A stretch of DNA of 64,000 bases from Mucilaginibacter_A sp050955045 (GTDB taxonomy: Bacteria; Bacteroidota; Bacteroidia; Sphingobacteriales; Sphingobacteriaceae), in assembly GCA_050955045.1 (NCBI GenBank), contig JBPBQV010000001.1:248001-312000 (forward strand), given 5' to 3'. The number at the start of each line of letters is the position of its first letter. Position 1 is the first letter of the stretch. Below are positions 7,674 through 17,125 of the stretch, one piece after another. The position numbers and the translations under genes are program-made. The notes under the pieces are model-generated. The model made no database searches. It was not told where the DNA came from and saw nothing but the letters and a program-made list of their open reading frames with translations.

Positions 7674-10600
7674 ATGATAAAAACAGTATCCGTTTCTATA
7701 TCTCTGCTTTTCTTAACCACTTTAACTTCCAACGCACAGCAAACAGCTTACTTCAACTTAAACCGAAACTATCATGCAGCGATGGAATTGCTGGACAAAG
7801 GTAAATATGTTGCCGCTGCCGAGCAATTTCGTGAAGTAGAAAAACCGCGAAATAAAACCAGTAACCAGCCGGTTTTTGAATCGGAAACTTCTTTACTGAA
7901 AGAAAATGCTTTTTATTACGAAGCACTTTGCGCCTTAAATTTGGGCAATGAGGATGCAGAAAGCATGTTCCGCCGTTTCATTAAAGAACATCCGGAAAAT
8001 CCGCTAGCAAAAGTGGCTTACTTTCAAATCGGAAAATCCTTCTTCAAACAAGAAAAATACCAGGAAGCTTTAAAATGGTTTGATATGGTTCAAGCCGGAG
8101 AACTAACTGGAAAAGAAAATGTGGAATACAAGTTTGATAAAGGCTACGCTTATTTCGAGCTGAAAGATTACCAAAATGCACAACTGATTTTTAGTGAGAT
8201 TAAAGATCGTAAAACACCGTATTCTGAAGATGCAACTTATTATTTCGCTTACATCGCTTATCTGAATAAGGATTATCATCTGGCGCTACTTAACTTCGAA
8301 AAACTTAAGAACTCTAAAAAGTATGAAGCAAGTTATCCTTATTACATCTCCGCAGTTTATTATCTGGATAAACGTTATGATGATGTAATTGCTTACGCCG
8401 TTCCAATCATCAACACAACCAAACAAACTAACGAAACGGAAATGCTGCGAATTATCGCCGCTTCTTATTTTGCAAAAGTTGATTATCCGAATTCGATTAA
8501 ATATTACGAGCGTTTTCAGGAAGCCGATCAAAATAAAACCCAGAATAATCAGGACAGTTACCAGTTGGGTTATGCTTATTTTAAGACCGGAAATAACCCG
8601 TTTGCTGTACGCGAACTGGAAAAACTGATTGACAAAACGGATATTTACAGTCAGAATGGTAACTATACGCTTGGTAATGTTTTTCTGAAAGTAAACAATA
8701 AACAAGGTGCGCGCAATGCGTTTCAGGTAGCTTCCCGACTTGATTTTGACCGCGCTGTGCAGGAAGATGCTTTGTATCAATACGCCAAGTTATCTTACGA
8801 ATTGCAGTTTAACAATCAGGCGCTGGAAGCCATTCGTTTATACATCAAAAATTATCCGCGCTCAACCAAAATCAATGATGCTAAAGTTTTACTGGGCGAA
8901 ATTTTACTTTCTACCAGTAATTATAAAGAAGCAGTTGATATTTTGGAATCCATCCCAAACAGAAATGGTGCGGCAAAAGAAGCATACCAGAAAGTAACCT
9001 ATTACCGCGGTTTGCAATTTTACAACGAACGTGCTTTTGAAAACGCAATCGGTATCTTTTTAAGATCGCTTAAAGATCCGGTGGACGAGCAAACAGAAGC
9101 TTTGGCAACTTACTGGATGGCCGAATCGATGTTTGAAGTGCGCAAGTACAGTGAATCGGTTGAAAATTTTGAAAAGTTTATGGATATGCCGGCTGCCAGA
9201 AAAACCAGCGTTTACAATTATGCTAATTACGCTTTGGGCTATGCTGCTTTTGGTGATGAAAAATACCAGAAAGCTGCCAATAACTTTGAGCGTTTTATAC
9301 AAAGCGGCGAACGCGATAAAAATACGGTAAACGATGCCGTGCTTCGTTTAGGCGACAGTTATTTTGTATTGAAAAATTATAGCCGTGCCAACGAAAACTA
9401 TAACCGGATCTTATCCCAACATGCGCAGGGAGAAGATTATGCTTTGTTTCAGCGCGGGATGATTCAGGGTTTGCAAAATCAACTCGATACCAAAATTTCG
9501 ACGTTAAATGGCTTGCTTCAAAAATTCCCGGAGTCTGATTATGCAGATGATGCCAGTTTTGAGATGGCTTACAGTTATTTCCTGAAAAACAACGGTGATC
9601 AGGCGCGTACAGATTTAACGGCCATGATCCGGAAATATCCGCAGAGCAGTTATGTGCCGCGCGCTTTGGTTACAATTGGTTTGATTGACTACAATGCCAA
9701 CCAGGACGAACCGGCTCTGGAAGCATTTAAAAGAGTGATCAAAGATTATCCGGCCAGTGATGAAGCCAAGCAATCCCTCAAACAAATAGAAAAAATATAT
9801 ACGGATAACGGTGATGCCAAAACTTTTATTGATTACGCGGCCACCACGCCAATCGGCAATTACAGTTCTGCACAGCAAGATAACCTGATGTTTACTGCTG
9901 CCAACAATTTGTATTTGCGCGGAGATTTTGCCGGAACAGTGAATGCGATGAATGCTTATTTTGATAAGTTCCCGAAACCGATCAATGATAAGCAGGCGCG
10001 TTTTATCCGTGCAGAAAGCAATGTGAAACTGAATCATCCGGAAGAAGCAACTACAGATTATAATTATATCCTGAACGACTGGACGAGCATTTATACTGAG
10101 AAATCGCTGATCAGCATGTCTAACATTTACCTCAAGCAAAAGAAGTATAATGAAGCGGTGGTTTTTTTGAAACATCTGGAAACCAATTCAGAATATAAAG
10201 CTGATTATTCTTTCGCGATCAACAATCTGCTACTGTCTTATGCAGAAATGCAGATGCCAGACGAATCTTTAAAATATGCGGCTCTGGTTCGCAGCAACGA
10301 AAAATCCTCCGAAGAAGATAAATACAAAAGTGGCCTATACGCCGGTAAAGCTTATCTGCTGAAAAGTGATACCGCCAATGCTACCAAAGAATTTAATTAT
10401 GTGGTGAGCAATACCAAAACGGTTGCTGCTGCGGAAGCAAAATACAATGTGGCCAACCTGGAATATCTGCGCGGCAATTACAAAGCTTCGATCAAAACCT
10501 GTCTGGAGTTTGGCAAAACGCTTTCGGCTTATGATTACTGGTACACCAAAAGTTTCATTTTGCTGGCCGATAATTATGTGGCTTTGAAAGATATTTTTCA

Positions 10601-10715
10601 GGCCAAAAGCACTTTGCAAAGTGTAATTGAAAACTATAAAGGAAATGATGATATTTTGCCAACAGCCAAAGCAAAATTAGACCAATTGAATAACCAAAAT
10701 ACCAAGAAAGACTAA
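7674..10715 (+). CDS. Giant periplasmic tetratricopeptide-repeat protein
   Basis: A 1013-residue exported protein. Residues 1-21 are a signal peptide ending at SNA-QQ. Most of the rest is helical TPR units with recurring patterns such as AYFQIGKSFFKQEKYQEALKW, NYALGYAAFGDEKYQKA and FEMAYSYFLKNNGDQA. No catalytic domain is visible, so it is probably a protein-interaction scaffold in the periplasm, distantly like BamD/YbgF-type TPR proteins. The next gene begins three bases after its stop, and the HU-SPOR protein, ExbB, ExbD and TonB follow, which suggests a joint envelope role. The ATG at 7674 is the only start before the signal peptide. The substrate or partner is unknown. Confidence 0.82.
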   Translation: MIKTVSVSISLLFLTTLTSNAQQTAYFNLNRNYHAAMELLDKGKYVAAAEQFREVEKPRNKTSNQPVFESETSLLKENAFYYEALCALNLGNEDAESMFRRFIKEHPENPLAKVAYFQIGKSFFKQEKYQEALKWFDMVQAGELTGKENVEYKFDKGYAYFELKDYQNAQLIFSEIKDRKTPYSEDATYYFAYIAYLNKDYHLALLNFEKLKNSKKYEASYPYYISAVYYLDKRYDDVIAYAVPIINTTKQTNETEMLRIIAASYFAKVDYPNSIKYYERFQEADQNKTQNNQDSYQLGYAYFKTGNNPFAVRELEKLIDKTDIYSQNGNYTLGNVFLKVNNKQGARNAFQVASRLDFDRAVQEDALYQYAKLSYELQFNNQALEAIRLYIKNYPRSTKINDAKVLLGEILLSTSNYKEAVDILESIPNRNGAAKEAYQKVTYYRGLQFYNERAFENAIGIFLRSLKDPVDEQTEALATYWMAESMFEVRKYSESVENFEKFMDMPAARKTSVYNYANYALGYAAFGDEKYQKAANNFERFIQSGERDKNTVNDAVLRLGDSYFVLKNYSRANENYNRILSQHAQGEDYALFQRGMIQGLQNQLDTKISTLNGLLQKFPESDYADDASFEMAYSYFLKNNGDQARTDLTAMIRKYPQSSYVPRALVTIGLIDYNANQDEPALEAFKRVIKDYPASDEAKQSLKQIEKIYTDNGDAKTFIDYAATTPIGNYSSAQQDNLMFTAANNLYLRGDFAGTVNAMNAYFDKFPKPINDKQARFIRAESNVKLNHPEEATTDYNYILNDWTSIYTEKSLISMSNIYLKQKKYNEAVVFLKHLETNSEYKADYSFAINNLLLSYAEMQMPDESLKYAALVRSNEKSSEEDKYKSGLYAGKAYLLKSDTANATKEFNYVVSNTKTVAAAEAKYNVANLEYLRGNYKASIKTCLEFGKTLSAYDYWYTKSFILLADNYVALKDIFQAKSTLQSVIENYKGNDDILPTAKAKLDQLNNQNTKKD

Positions 10716-10718
10716 GCA

Positions 10719-12524
10719 ATGAAGTTCACCTATCTCCTATCGTTTTTATTGTTTGGCCTGATGCTTCGTTCGGTTCCTGCATTTTCACAACAAAAACCGG
10801 CTCAGAAAACCAAAGTCCCGGCTAAAACAAAAACGACAACTCCTGTAAAAACTACCGCTGTTACCAAAAAAAGTACGATAAAAACAGCATCCGATACGAC
10901 CAGAAAAGCAAATAATGCGCCTGCCAAAAAACCAGCACCACAGCAAAATTTGAATGAAGAAATTGTGGTAACCAGCACTTATAAACCGGTTTTGGCTGAT
11001 GCGGTAAAAATCCGCAGAAACCCAAACCTGGATGATAAACAGGATTTTAAACCTTCATTTTCTTACACCAATTTGCTGGATAAACGTTTGGGTAATAACA
11101 CGGGCATACAGCCTCTTGAAGCCATGCATATCCCGAAAACAGCAGATGATACGTTGTACAACAATTATGCAAAAGCAGGGATCGGCAATTTGAGCACCAC
11201 GTTTGGCGAAGTTTACATCAACAACGGCCGTGATGAAGCTTTGCAGGTTGGCGGTTATGCCAAACATTTTGGTCAGGAAGGAAGTTTGCCGCAGCAAAAA
11301 TCCAGCAGGCAGGAAATTGGTATTTTCGGTAAAAGTGTTGGTGCCAACAACAGCGTGAGTGGCCGCATCAACTACACGCGGCGCAATAATTATTTTTATG
11401 GATTTGATCAGGATAACCCGCCTACAAGCTTAATCCCCGGAAAACAGCATTTCAACACGATTGAAGGTGAAGCAGAAATTGCGAAAAATTTTAAAGATGC
11501 CGAGAATGACTTTGTTTATGCCGTAAAAGTGAGCGGTTATACCTTTAACAATGCTTACAAGGCCAAAGAAAATAATATCTTGGTTGATGTATCGATTAAT
11601 CAAACCATCAAACAATTTTATGCCGGTTTAAATGCTTCGCTGGATGCCGGAAGTACGAAAGACAGTGCGTATAATGTAAGCAACAATATTTTGCGTGCCA
11701 ATCCTTACGTAAAATTGCAGGGCGAGAATTATAAAATTGATGTAGGTGTAAATTTAGTTTCAGAGTTTGGCAGCAAAAGCAGTTTGCGCTTGTTTCCGGC
11801 AGCAAAACTGGAGTATCAGGTGATCCCGAAATACGTTCGGATTTTTGGGGAACTGCGTGGTGATATTGATAAAACATTGCTGCGCAACCTGTCAGAAACC
11901 AACCCTTTTCTGGACCAGAATATCGACATCCGGAATTCGATCAACCGCCTCACCATCAGCGCAGGTTTGAAAGGCACTATTGTGGCCGGGTTAGGTTTTA
12001 AAGCTGCTTTTATCCGCCAAAGTATTACCGGTTTGCCGCTGTATGTGAACAACTTTGATTTCAGCAGAGGTCGGAATAAATTTGCCGTAATTTATGATGG
12101 CGGAAAATCAACTGTAACCGGTTTTAACGGCGATCTGGATTTTAAAGCTTCCGAAACACTGAATATTTTCGGAAGGCTGGAGTACCGGAAATATGCGCTG
12201 GCTACAGAAGCAGAAGCCTGGAACTTGCCAACTGCAAAAGTTACGGCCGGAACAAATATCCACCTTAACAAAAAAATAACGATAAACGGAGCATTGCTGA
12301 TCAGAGGTACAACTAAAGACAGGATCTACACAACTGCAACAGCTTTCAATGTTATCACGCTGCCTTCTTTTGCTGATTTAAGTGGCGGCATTGATTACAA
12401 AATTTCTAAACGCATTTCTATATTTGCACAAGCAAATAATTTGCTGGCCAATAAGTATCAAGCTTATCTTTACTATCCGGCAAATGGTTTTAATATATTT
12501 GGTGGTGCAAGCATCGGTTTCTAA
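10719..12524 (+). CDS. TonB-dependent-receptor-like outer-membrane barrel lacking a plug
   Basis: A 601-residue protein with a signal peptide (1-24, ending AFS-QQ), a Lys/Thr/Ala/Pro-rich linker (~25-74) and a TonB-box-like stretch NEEIVVTSTYKP (79-90). The rest is beta-barrel-like, with alternating hydrophobic strands, and ends in a receptor-type terminus (FAQANNLLANKYQAY ... FGGASIGF). The usual plug domain of TonB-dependent receptors is not recognisable between the TonB box and the first strands. It lies three bases after the TPR gene and is followed by the HU-SPOR and exbB-exbD-tonB genes. I infer an energised outer-membrane protein partnered with the TPR protein; the cargo is unknown. 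An ordinary porin-like barrel is the alternative. Confidence 0.72.
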   Translation: MKFTYLLSFLLFGLMLRSVPAFSQQKPAQKTKVPAKTKTTTPVKTTAVTKKSTIKTASDTTRKANNAPAKKPAPQQNLNEEIVVTSTYKPVLADAVKIRRNPNLDDKQDFKPSFSYTNLLDKRLGNNTGIQPLEAMHIPKTADDTLYNNYAKAGIGNLSTTFGEVYINNGRDEALQVGGYAKHFGQEGSLPQQKSSRQEIGIFGKSVGANNSVSGRINYTRRNNYFYGFDQDNPPTSLIPGKQHFNTIEGEAEIAKNFKDAENDFVYAVKVSGYTFNNAYKAKENNILVDVSINQTIKQFYAGLNASLDAGSTKDSAYNVSNNILRANPYVKLQGENYKIDVGVNLVSEFGSKSSLRLFPAAKLEYQVIPKYVRIFGELRGDIDKTLLRNLSETNPFLDQNIDIRNSINRLTISAGLKGTIVAGLGFKAAFIRQSITGLPLYVNNFDFSRGRNKFAVIYDGGKSTVTGFNGDLDFKASETLNIFGRLEYRKYALATEAEAWNLPTAKVTAGTNIHLNKKITINGALLIRGTTKDRIYTTATAFNVITLPSFADLSGGIDYKISKRISIFAQANNLLANKYQAYLYYPANGFNIFGGASIGF

Positions 12525-12565
12525 TCTATGTTGATGTATTTTAATTTACCCTTAGTTTTAACCGG

Positions 12566-13657
12566 ATGGATGTAGCAGCATATATTAAAGAATTGCTACA
12601 TAAGGAGCAATTTATTTATGTGCCGGGCCTGGGTACTTTTTTAACCCGTAAAACTGCAGGTGTTTACCATCCGGAACAGCAACGTCTTTATCCGCCTAAA
12701 AATAGCATTGATTTTGTAGCTGAAGAAAAACAGGATGAAACGCTGGAAAATTATATCAAAGTACAAAAGAATATTTCGGCAACAGCTTCAAAATATTTTA
12801 TAGAAAAATTTGTTGATGAGCTAAAAAAAAATGCCATCAACAAAAATATACCGGTAAAAGAAGCATTATTTTCTGCGGAGAATAAATCTGGTGCTGAGCA
12901 TAAAATTGATGCTGATTTTAATAAAGAAAATTTTGGGTTGCCTGTCGTCAAATTATCAACCCTAAAAACAGTACCTGATTTTCCGAAAAAAGAAGAAACG
13001 ATTCAACAGGAGTATGCAGGAAACTTCTACCGTGAATTTTCAGAAAATGATTCACAGAAACACGAAGTTGCTCCACCTAAAAAAAATACTGGATTTTGGG
13101 TTGGTGTATTTTCACTGCTGCTGATAGGAATTTTGGGTTGTTATGCATTGTACTTGTATTATCCAGACATTTTCACACGTTTTCTTCAAAAAGAACCAGC
13201 CGAAACAGGTGTACAAAAACCAGTTGATACGGTTAAGCAAATTCCAGTTACTCAAAATCCAGTTGTTAAAGATGCTGCTATTGCCAAAGTTGTTACTGAT
13301 ACGCCGGTTGTTACAAAAACAGTTGCTCCAGCAGTAAAACCAGTTGCTCCAGCACCAAAACCGTTAGCGAAAGATACAGCTGTAACAGTAGTTGCAACAA
13401 CAGATCCGGATTTAGTGGCAAAATCTCCTTACGAAATTATTGGTGCCTCTTTTAAGACACTAAAAGGTGCAAAAGCGTTTTTAAATCAACTTAAAGAAAA
13501 AGGAATGCATCGCGCTAAAATTTTGAACAATACATCAGGAAAACCGATGTTAATTACTTTTGGTTCGTTTAAAGATAAAGAAACAGCACAGGCAGCTTTA
13601 GAAAAATTGCGTGCAAAAGATGTTCATTCAGAAGCTTATATACAACACTACAAATAA
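12566..13657 (+). CDS. HU-domain / SPOR-domain inner-membrane protein
   Basis: A 363-residue protein with three parts. The N-terminus (1-~95) resembles the CCDC81-type HU domain, with the loop IYVPGLGTFLTRKTAG (17-32). A single membrane segment lies at ~176-198. The C-terminus (~287-363) is a SPOR domain, YEIIGASFKTLKGAKAFLNQ through LEKLRAKDV. SPOR domains bind denuded peptidoglycan at division sites, and HU-like folds bind DNA. A Pro/Val/Lys-rich linker (~205-275) spans the periplasm. The layout would link a cytoplasmic HU-like domain to the cell wall. Its stop abuts the exbB start, so it belongs to that operon. Both domains are recognised from sequence pattern; the DNA-binding role is inference. 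Confidence 0.8.
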   Translation: MDVAAYIKELLHKEQFIYVPGLGTFLTRKTAGVYHPEQQRLYPPKNSIDFVAEEKQDETLENYIKVQKNISATASKYFIEKFVDELKKNAINKNIPVKEALFSAENKSGAEHKIDADFNKENFGLPVVKLSTLKTVPDFPKKEETIQQEYAGNFYREFSENDSQKHEVAPPKKNTGFWVGVFSLLLIGILGCYALYLYYPDIFTRFLQKEPAETGVQKPVDTVKQIPVTQNPVVKDAAIAKVVTDTPVVTKTVAPAVKPVAPAPKPLAKDTAVTVVATTDPDLVAKSPYEIIGASFKTLKGAKAFLNQLKEKGMHRAKILNNTSGKPMLITFGSFKDKETAQAALEKLRAKDVHSEAYIQHYK

Positions 13658-14371
13658 ATGATTTTATTATTTTCTCAGGCAGTAACAGATACGGTTACAC
13701 AAGCTATTGATACTCTAAACCGCGGTGCACAACTTGCTGCCGTACCGCATCAGGAACTTCGTTTTGGCGATTTATTGGTTAAAGGCGGTTGGGTGATGGT
13801 TCCAATTGCAATTTTAGCGATTTTGGGTTTGGTGATCTTTTTTGAACGATTTTTCACCATCAGAAAAGCCGGGCTAAACGAAGCAAACCTGATGTCGCAG
13901 GTAAAAGCTAATATTACTTCCGGCAAGCTGGATTCGGCCATTGCTATTTGCCGCAACAGCAACTCCCCGCTTGGCCGGATGCTGCAAAAAGGATTGATGC
14001 GGATCGGTCGCCCGATTAAAGATATAGAAAGCGCGATTGAAAACATTGGAAGATTAGAAGTTTCCAAACTGGAAAAAAACATTGGTATTTTAGGTATTGT
14101 AGCCGGGATTGCACCAATGTTTGGTTTTTTGGGAACGATTGCCGGAGTAATTAAAATTTTCTATGATATTTCTCAAACAGATAACATCAGCATGGGTGTA
14201 ATTTCGGGTGGATTATATGTGAAAATGGTAACATCTGCAGCCGGTTTGTTAGTTGGAATTGTAGCATTTGTAGGTTACAATATTTTACAAATGATGGTAG
14301 ACAGAGTAATTTTGAAACTGGAAACAGATTCGGTTGAGTTTATTGATTTGTTAGAAGAACCCAGCAAATGA
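13658..14371 (+). CDS. exbB: ExbB/TolQ-type proton channel (MotA/TolQ/ExbB family)
   Basis: The inner-membrane motor subunit that, with ExbD, couples proton flow to TonB movement. The 237-residue product has a first membrane helix (~43-65, WVMVPIAILAILGLVIFFE), a cytoplasmic loop, and two C-terminal helices carrying the family signature ILGIVAGIAPMFGFLGTIAG and SAAGLLVGIVAFVGYN. The ATG directly follows the stop of the HU-SPOR gene and the end overlaps exbD by four bases (ATGA), showing translational coupling. MotA/TolQ relatives share the fold, but the exbD-tonB neighbours favour ExbB. Confidence 0.93.
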   Translation: MILLFSQAVTDTVTQAIDTLNRGAQLAAVPHQELRFGDLLVKGGWVMVPIAILAILGLVIFFERFFTIRKAGLNEANLMSQVKANITSGKLDSAIAICRNSNSPLGRMLQKGLMRIGRPIKDIESAIENIGRLEVSKLEKNIGILGIVAGIAPMFGFLGTIAGVIKIFYDISQTDNISMGVISGGLYVKMVTSAAGLLVGIVAFVGYNILQMMVDRVILKLETDSVEFIDLLEEPSK

Positions 14372-14766
14372 ACTTAAGAAAACGACATCTCCGCGCTCAT
14401 GCAGAAGTAAATACTTCGGCCATGAACGATATTATGTTCTTCTTGCTGCTGTTTTTTTTGATTGCATCTACGGTAACCAATCCGAATGTAATCAAGTTGA
14501 TGCTGCCGAAATCTTCATCCGGCCAGGCAGTTTCCAAAAAAACCATTACGGTTTCCATCACCAAAGACCTTCGGTATTATGTTGATAAAAAAGAAGTTCC
14601 GGTGGCAGATTTAGCGGCTACACTTCAATCCTACACCAAAGTAGCTACAGAATTAACCATTGTTTTGTACGTGGATAAAACAGTAGCGATACAGGATGTA
14701 GTACAAGTGATGGATACAGCGCAGAAACTGAACATCAAATTGGTATTGGCTACAGAACCCAAATAA
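14368..14766 (+). CDS. exbD: ExbD/TolR-type biopolymer transport protein
   Basis: A partner of ExbB in the proton-driven motor. The 132-residue product has a short cytoplasmic N-terminus, one membrane helix (~20-38, NDIMFFLLLFFLIASTV) with the essential proton-carrying Asp at position 21, and a periplasmic domain of TolR/ExbD type (VSITKDLRYYVDKKEVPVADL). It overlaps exbB by four bases and the tonB start by one base (TAATG), so all three are translationally coupled. Confidence 0.93.
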   Translation: MNLRKRHLRAHAEVNTSAMNDIMFFLLLFFLIASTVTNPNVIKLMLPKSSSGQAVSKKTITVSITKDLRYYVDKKEVPVADLAATLQSYTKVATELTIVLYVDKTVAIQDVVQVMDTAQKLNIKLVLATEPK

Positions 14767-15581
14767 TGATACAGCGCCGGGAAGACAATAATTATCCGAA
14801 AGCCTTTTTATTAACCGGAATTGTGCTGGGATTATTTTTGCTGCTTACCTATTTTATTGTGTTTTCTTCACCGCCAAAACAGGAAGAAGGAACCGGCGGT
14901 ATTTTGGTTAACTACGGCACAACAGATGAAGGTATGGGCAAAGATTTTATGAGTATGGAAGAACCTTCCGTTGCTGAGAAAGCCAACAAAAGTAAACCGG
15001 ATAAAGTAAAACCGGAAGCAACGCCAACTGAAAAAGTAAGTGCTGATAACAGCGATAAAAAGGTAGTTACCCAAACTACAGAAGATGCACCGGAAGTTGC
15101 GCCAAACAGTAATAAACCGAGCAATACGGTCGCTACAAAAACCGATGTAAAAGAAACAAAGCCGCAAATCAACCAGAACGCTTTATACAAAGGCAAAAAA
15201 AATGATGGTACAGGCGAAGGCGACGGAACCGGAAATAAACCTGGCAATCAGGGAAAAGTAACCGGAACCACTTTAACTAACAATTATAACGGTACAGGTT
15301 CTGGTAATGGCGGCAACCTGAACATGACGCAGCGCAGCTTTTTAACCAAACCAAGCGTATCTGATGATAATCACAGTTCTGGTAAAATTGTGGTTGATAT
15401 TCGGGTAGATAAAAATGGCAACGTTGTTTATGCGCGTGCCGGTGCCCGCGGAACTACTATCAGCGACAGCAATTTGTTGCAAAAGTGCGAAAACGCTGTG
15501 CTCGGCGTAAAGCTAAACGCATCAGAAAATGCACCCGACACGCAAATTGGAACAGTGGTTTTTGTGTTTCAGGTCAGATAA
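14766..15581 (+). CDS. tonB: TonB-family energy transducer
   Basis: Transmits ExbBD energy across the periplasm to outer-membrane receptors. The 271-residue protein has a cytoplasmic N-terminus, one membrane helix (~14-34, AFLLTGIVLGLFLLLTYFIV), a Lys/Pro/Glu/Thr-rich linker (~65-150), a Gly/Asn-rich stretch with GTGSGNGG, and a TonB C-terminal domain (~195-271, IVVDIRVDKNGNVVYARAGA) ending in VVFVFQVR. The linker is richer in Gly and Asn and poorer in Pro than enterobacterial TonB. It starts inside the exbD stop codon. The nearby plugless barrel with a TonB box is a plausible partner. Confidence 0.9.
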   Translation: MIQRREDNNYPKAFLLTGIVLGLFLLLTYFIVFSSPPKQEEGTGGILVNYGTTDEGMGKDFMSMEEPSVAEKANKSKPDKVKPEATPTEKVSADNSDKKVVTQTTEDAPEVAPNSNKPSNTVATKTDVKETKPQINQNALYKGKKNDGTGEGDGTGNKPGNQGKVTGTTLTNNYNGTGSGNGGNLNMTQRSFLTKPSVSDDNHSSGKIVVDIRVDKNGNVVYARAGARGTTISDSNLLQKCENAVLGVKLNASENAPDTQIGTVVFVFQVR

Positions 15582-15584
15582 AAA

Positions 15585-15626
15585 GGTGATAAAAGAAGTA
15601 TGTGATTAAATACTTATTTTATCACC
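15585..15626. repeat. Hairpin made of the GATAAAAGAAGYAT core, between tonB and folC
   Basis: GGTGATAAAAGAAGTAT (15585-15601) faces ATACTTATTTTATCACC (15610-15626) with one mismatch and an 8-base loop. Here the core points inward, unlike the long copies. It begins four bases after the tonB stop and could also end transcription of the tonB operon. Confidence 0.75.
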
Positions 15627-15669
15627 AAAAACTTCAATAGAAACTTATTTAATTCCTCAATATTTGCTA

Positions 15670-16977
15670 ATGAACTATCAGCAAACACTTGATTATTTAT
15701 ATCAGCAACTGCCTATGTTTACGCGCGTTGGTGAGTCGGCTTTCAAAAAAGATTTAACCAATACCTTGTTGCTTTGCGAAAAACTGGGTAATCCGCAGCA
15801 TCAATTTAAAAGCATCCATGTTGGCGGAACCAATGGCAAAGGCTCTACTTCGCACATGCTGGCTGCTGTTCTGCAAACTGCCGGATATAAAACTGGTTTA
15901 TATACTTCTCCTCACCTCAAAGATTTTCGGGAGCGTATTCGTATTAATGGTGAAATGATTTCGGAACAGGAAGTGATTGATTTTGTAGCCGATCAGCAGG
16001 AAAATATAAATGTTATTCAACCTTCGTTTTTTGAGATGACGGTTGGGATGGCTTTTGCTTATTTTGCCAGACAAAAAGTAGATATCGCGGTAATTGAAGT
16101 TGGTTTAGGCGGAAGGCTGGATTCTACAAACGTGATTTCACCGCTACTATCTGTCATCACTAATATTGGCTGGGACCATATGAATTTGCTGGGTAATACT
16201 TTGCCGGAAATTGCTGCCGAAAAAGCAGGAATCATCAAACCAAAAACACCGGTTGTTATCGGCGAATACCAGCCTGAAGTTGCAGCAGTTTTTATGGAGA
16301 AGGCAAAACAGGAAAATGCACCGTTGCGTTTTGCTTCGGAAGATTGGCTGATAGAAAAAGCTGCAAATCAGGATCAGCTTGCCGAATACTTGGAAGTAAA
16401 AGTTGATCCGGCAAATCAATCTCAACCTACTTTTCAGCATTTAATTTTAAAACTTGATCTAACAGGAACTTATCAGCTTAAAAACTTAAAAACGGTTTTA
16501 TCTGGTTTGAATGAATTGAAAAAGCAGCAATTTAACATTACTGACGATGCTGTTTTTATTGCCTTAAAAGAAGTAAAAAGACTGACCGAACTACAAGGAA
16601 GATGGCAGATATTAAGCAAGCAACCTTTAGTTATATGTGATACGGGCCACAACCCGGAAGGAATTTCAGAAGTATTGCAAAATATTGCAGCAACACCGCA
16701 TCAGCAATTGCATTTTATACTGGGAATAGTGAACGATAAAGACAGCAGTAAAATCCTGTCTTTATTACCCAAGCACGCTGCTTACTACTTTTGCAAACCA
16801 GCTATACCGCGTGGCTTATCCGCCAAAATATTAAAAGAACAAGCGCAAACTTATAATTTGCTGGGCGATTATTTTCCTACGGTAAAAGAAGCATTAGCAG
16901 CTGCAAAAAATAATGCCCGCGAAGATGATCTTATATTTGCCGGAGGAAGCACTTTTGTAGTAGCTGAGCTAGTTTAG
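15670..16977 (+). CDS. folC: Folylpolyglutamate synthase / dihydrofolate synthase
   Basis: A Mur-ligase-family enzyme that adds glutamate to folates (and to dihydropteroate in bifunctional members), cytoplasmic. The product is 435 residues from ATG 15670; a TTG two codons upstream is less likely. The ATP P-loop is HVGGTNGKGSTSHMLA, followed by TGLYTSPHLKDFRERI, then EVGLGGRLDSTNVI and NIGWDHMNLLG. The C-terminal Mur-ligase domain contains CDTGHNPEG. The length is standard. The gap to tonB is 88 bases and holds the hairpin repeat, so folC probably uses its own promoter. Confidence 0.95.
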   Translation: MNYQQTLDYLYQQLPMFTRVGESAFKKDLTNTLLLCEKLGNPQHQFKSIHVGGTNGKGSTSHMLAAVLQTAGYKTGLYTSPHLKDFRERIRINGEMISEQEVIDFVADQQENINVIQPSFFEMTVGMAFAYFARQKVDIAVIEVGLGGRLDSTNVISPLLSVITNIGWDHMNLLGNTLPEIAAEKAGIIKPKTPVVIGEYQPEVAAVFMEKAKQENAPLRFASEDWLIEKAANQDQLAEYLEVKVDPANQSQPTFQHLILKLDLTGTYQLKNLKTVLSGLNELKKQQFNITDDAVFIALKEVKRLTELQGRWQILSKQPLVICDTGHNPEGISEVLQNIAATPHQQLHFILGIVNDKDSSKILSLLPKHAAYYFCKPAIPRGLSAKILKEQAQTYNLLGDYFPTVKEALAAAKNNAREDDLIFAGGSTFVVAELV

Positions 16978-17125
16978 AAACTAATTACGACCATGTGATA
17001 TCATAAAATGAAGATTTTAAATCCTTCATAATGATTGAATTACTATCTGTGTTAAACTTTTAAACATAAATTTTCATTTTTTTATTTTGAATTACTGATA
17101 AAAATTCTACTTTTGCAATCCCAAA
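16978..17125. other. AT-rich gap between folC and tRNA-Pro
   Basis: Apart from the tRNA promoter listed separately, I see no reading frame or structured element here. It opens the folC-to-829-residue-gene gap (16978-17442), which otherwise holds the tRNA, its terminator and the long hairpin. Confidence 0.5.
17086..17115 (+). promoter_or_regulatory. tRNA-Pro promoter
   Basis: TTTG at 17086-17089 and TACTTTTG at 17108-17115 are separated by 18 bases, the same spacing as in the rpsA promoter, and lie 10 bases before the mature tRNA 5' end. Confidence 0.75.
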
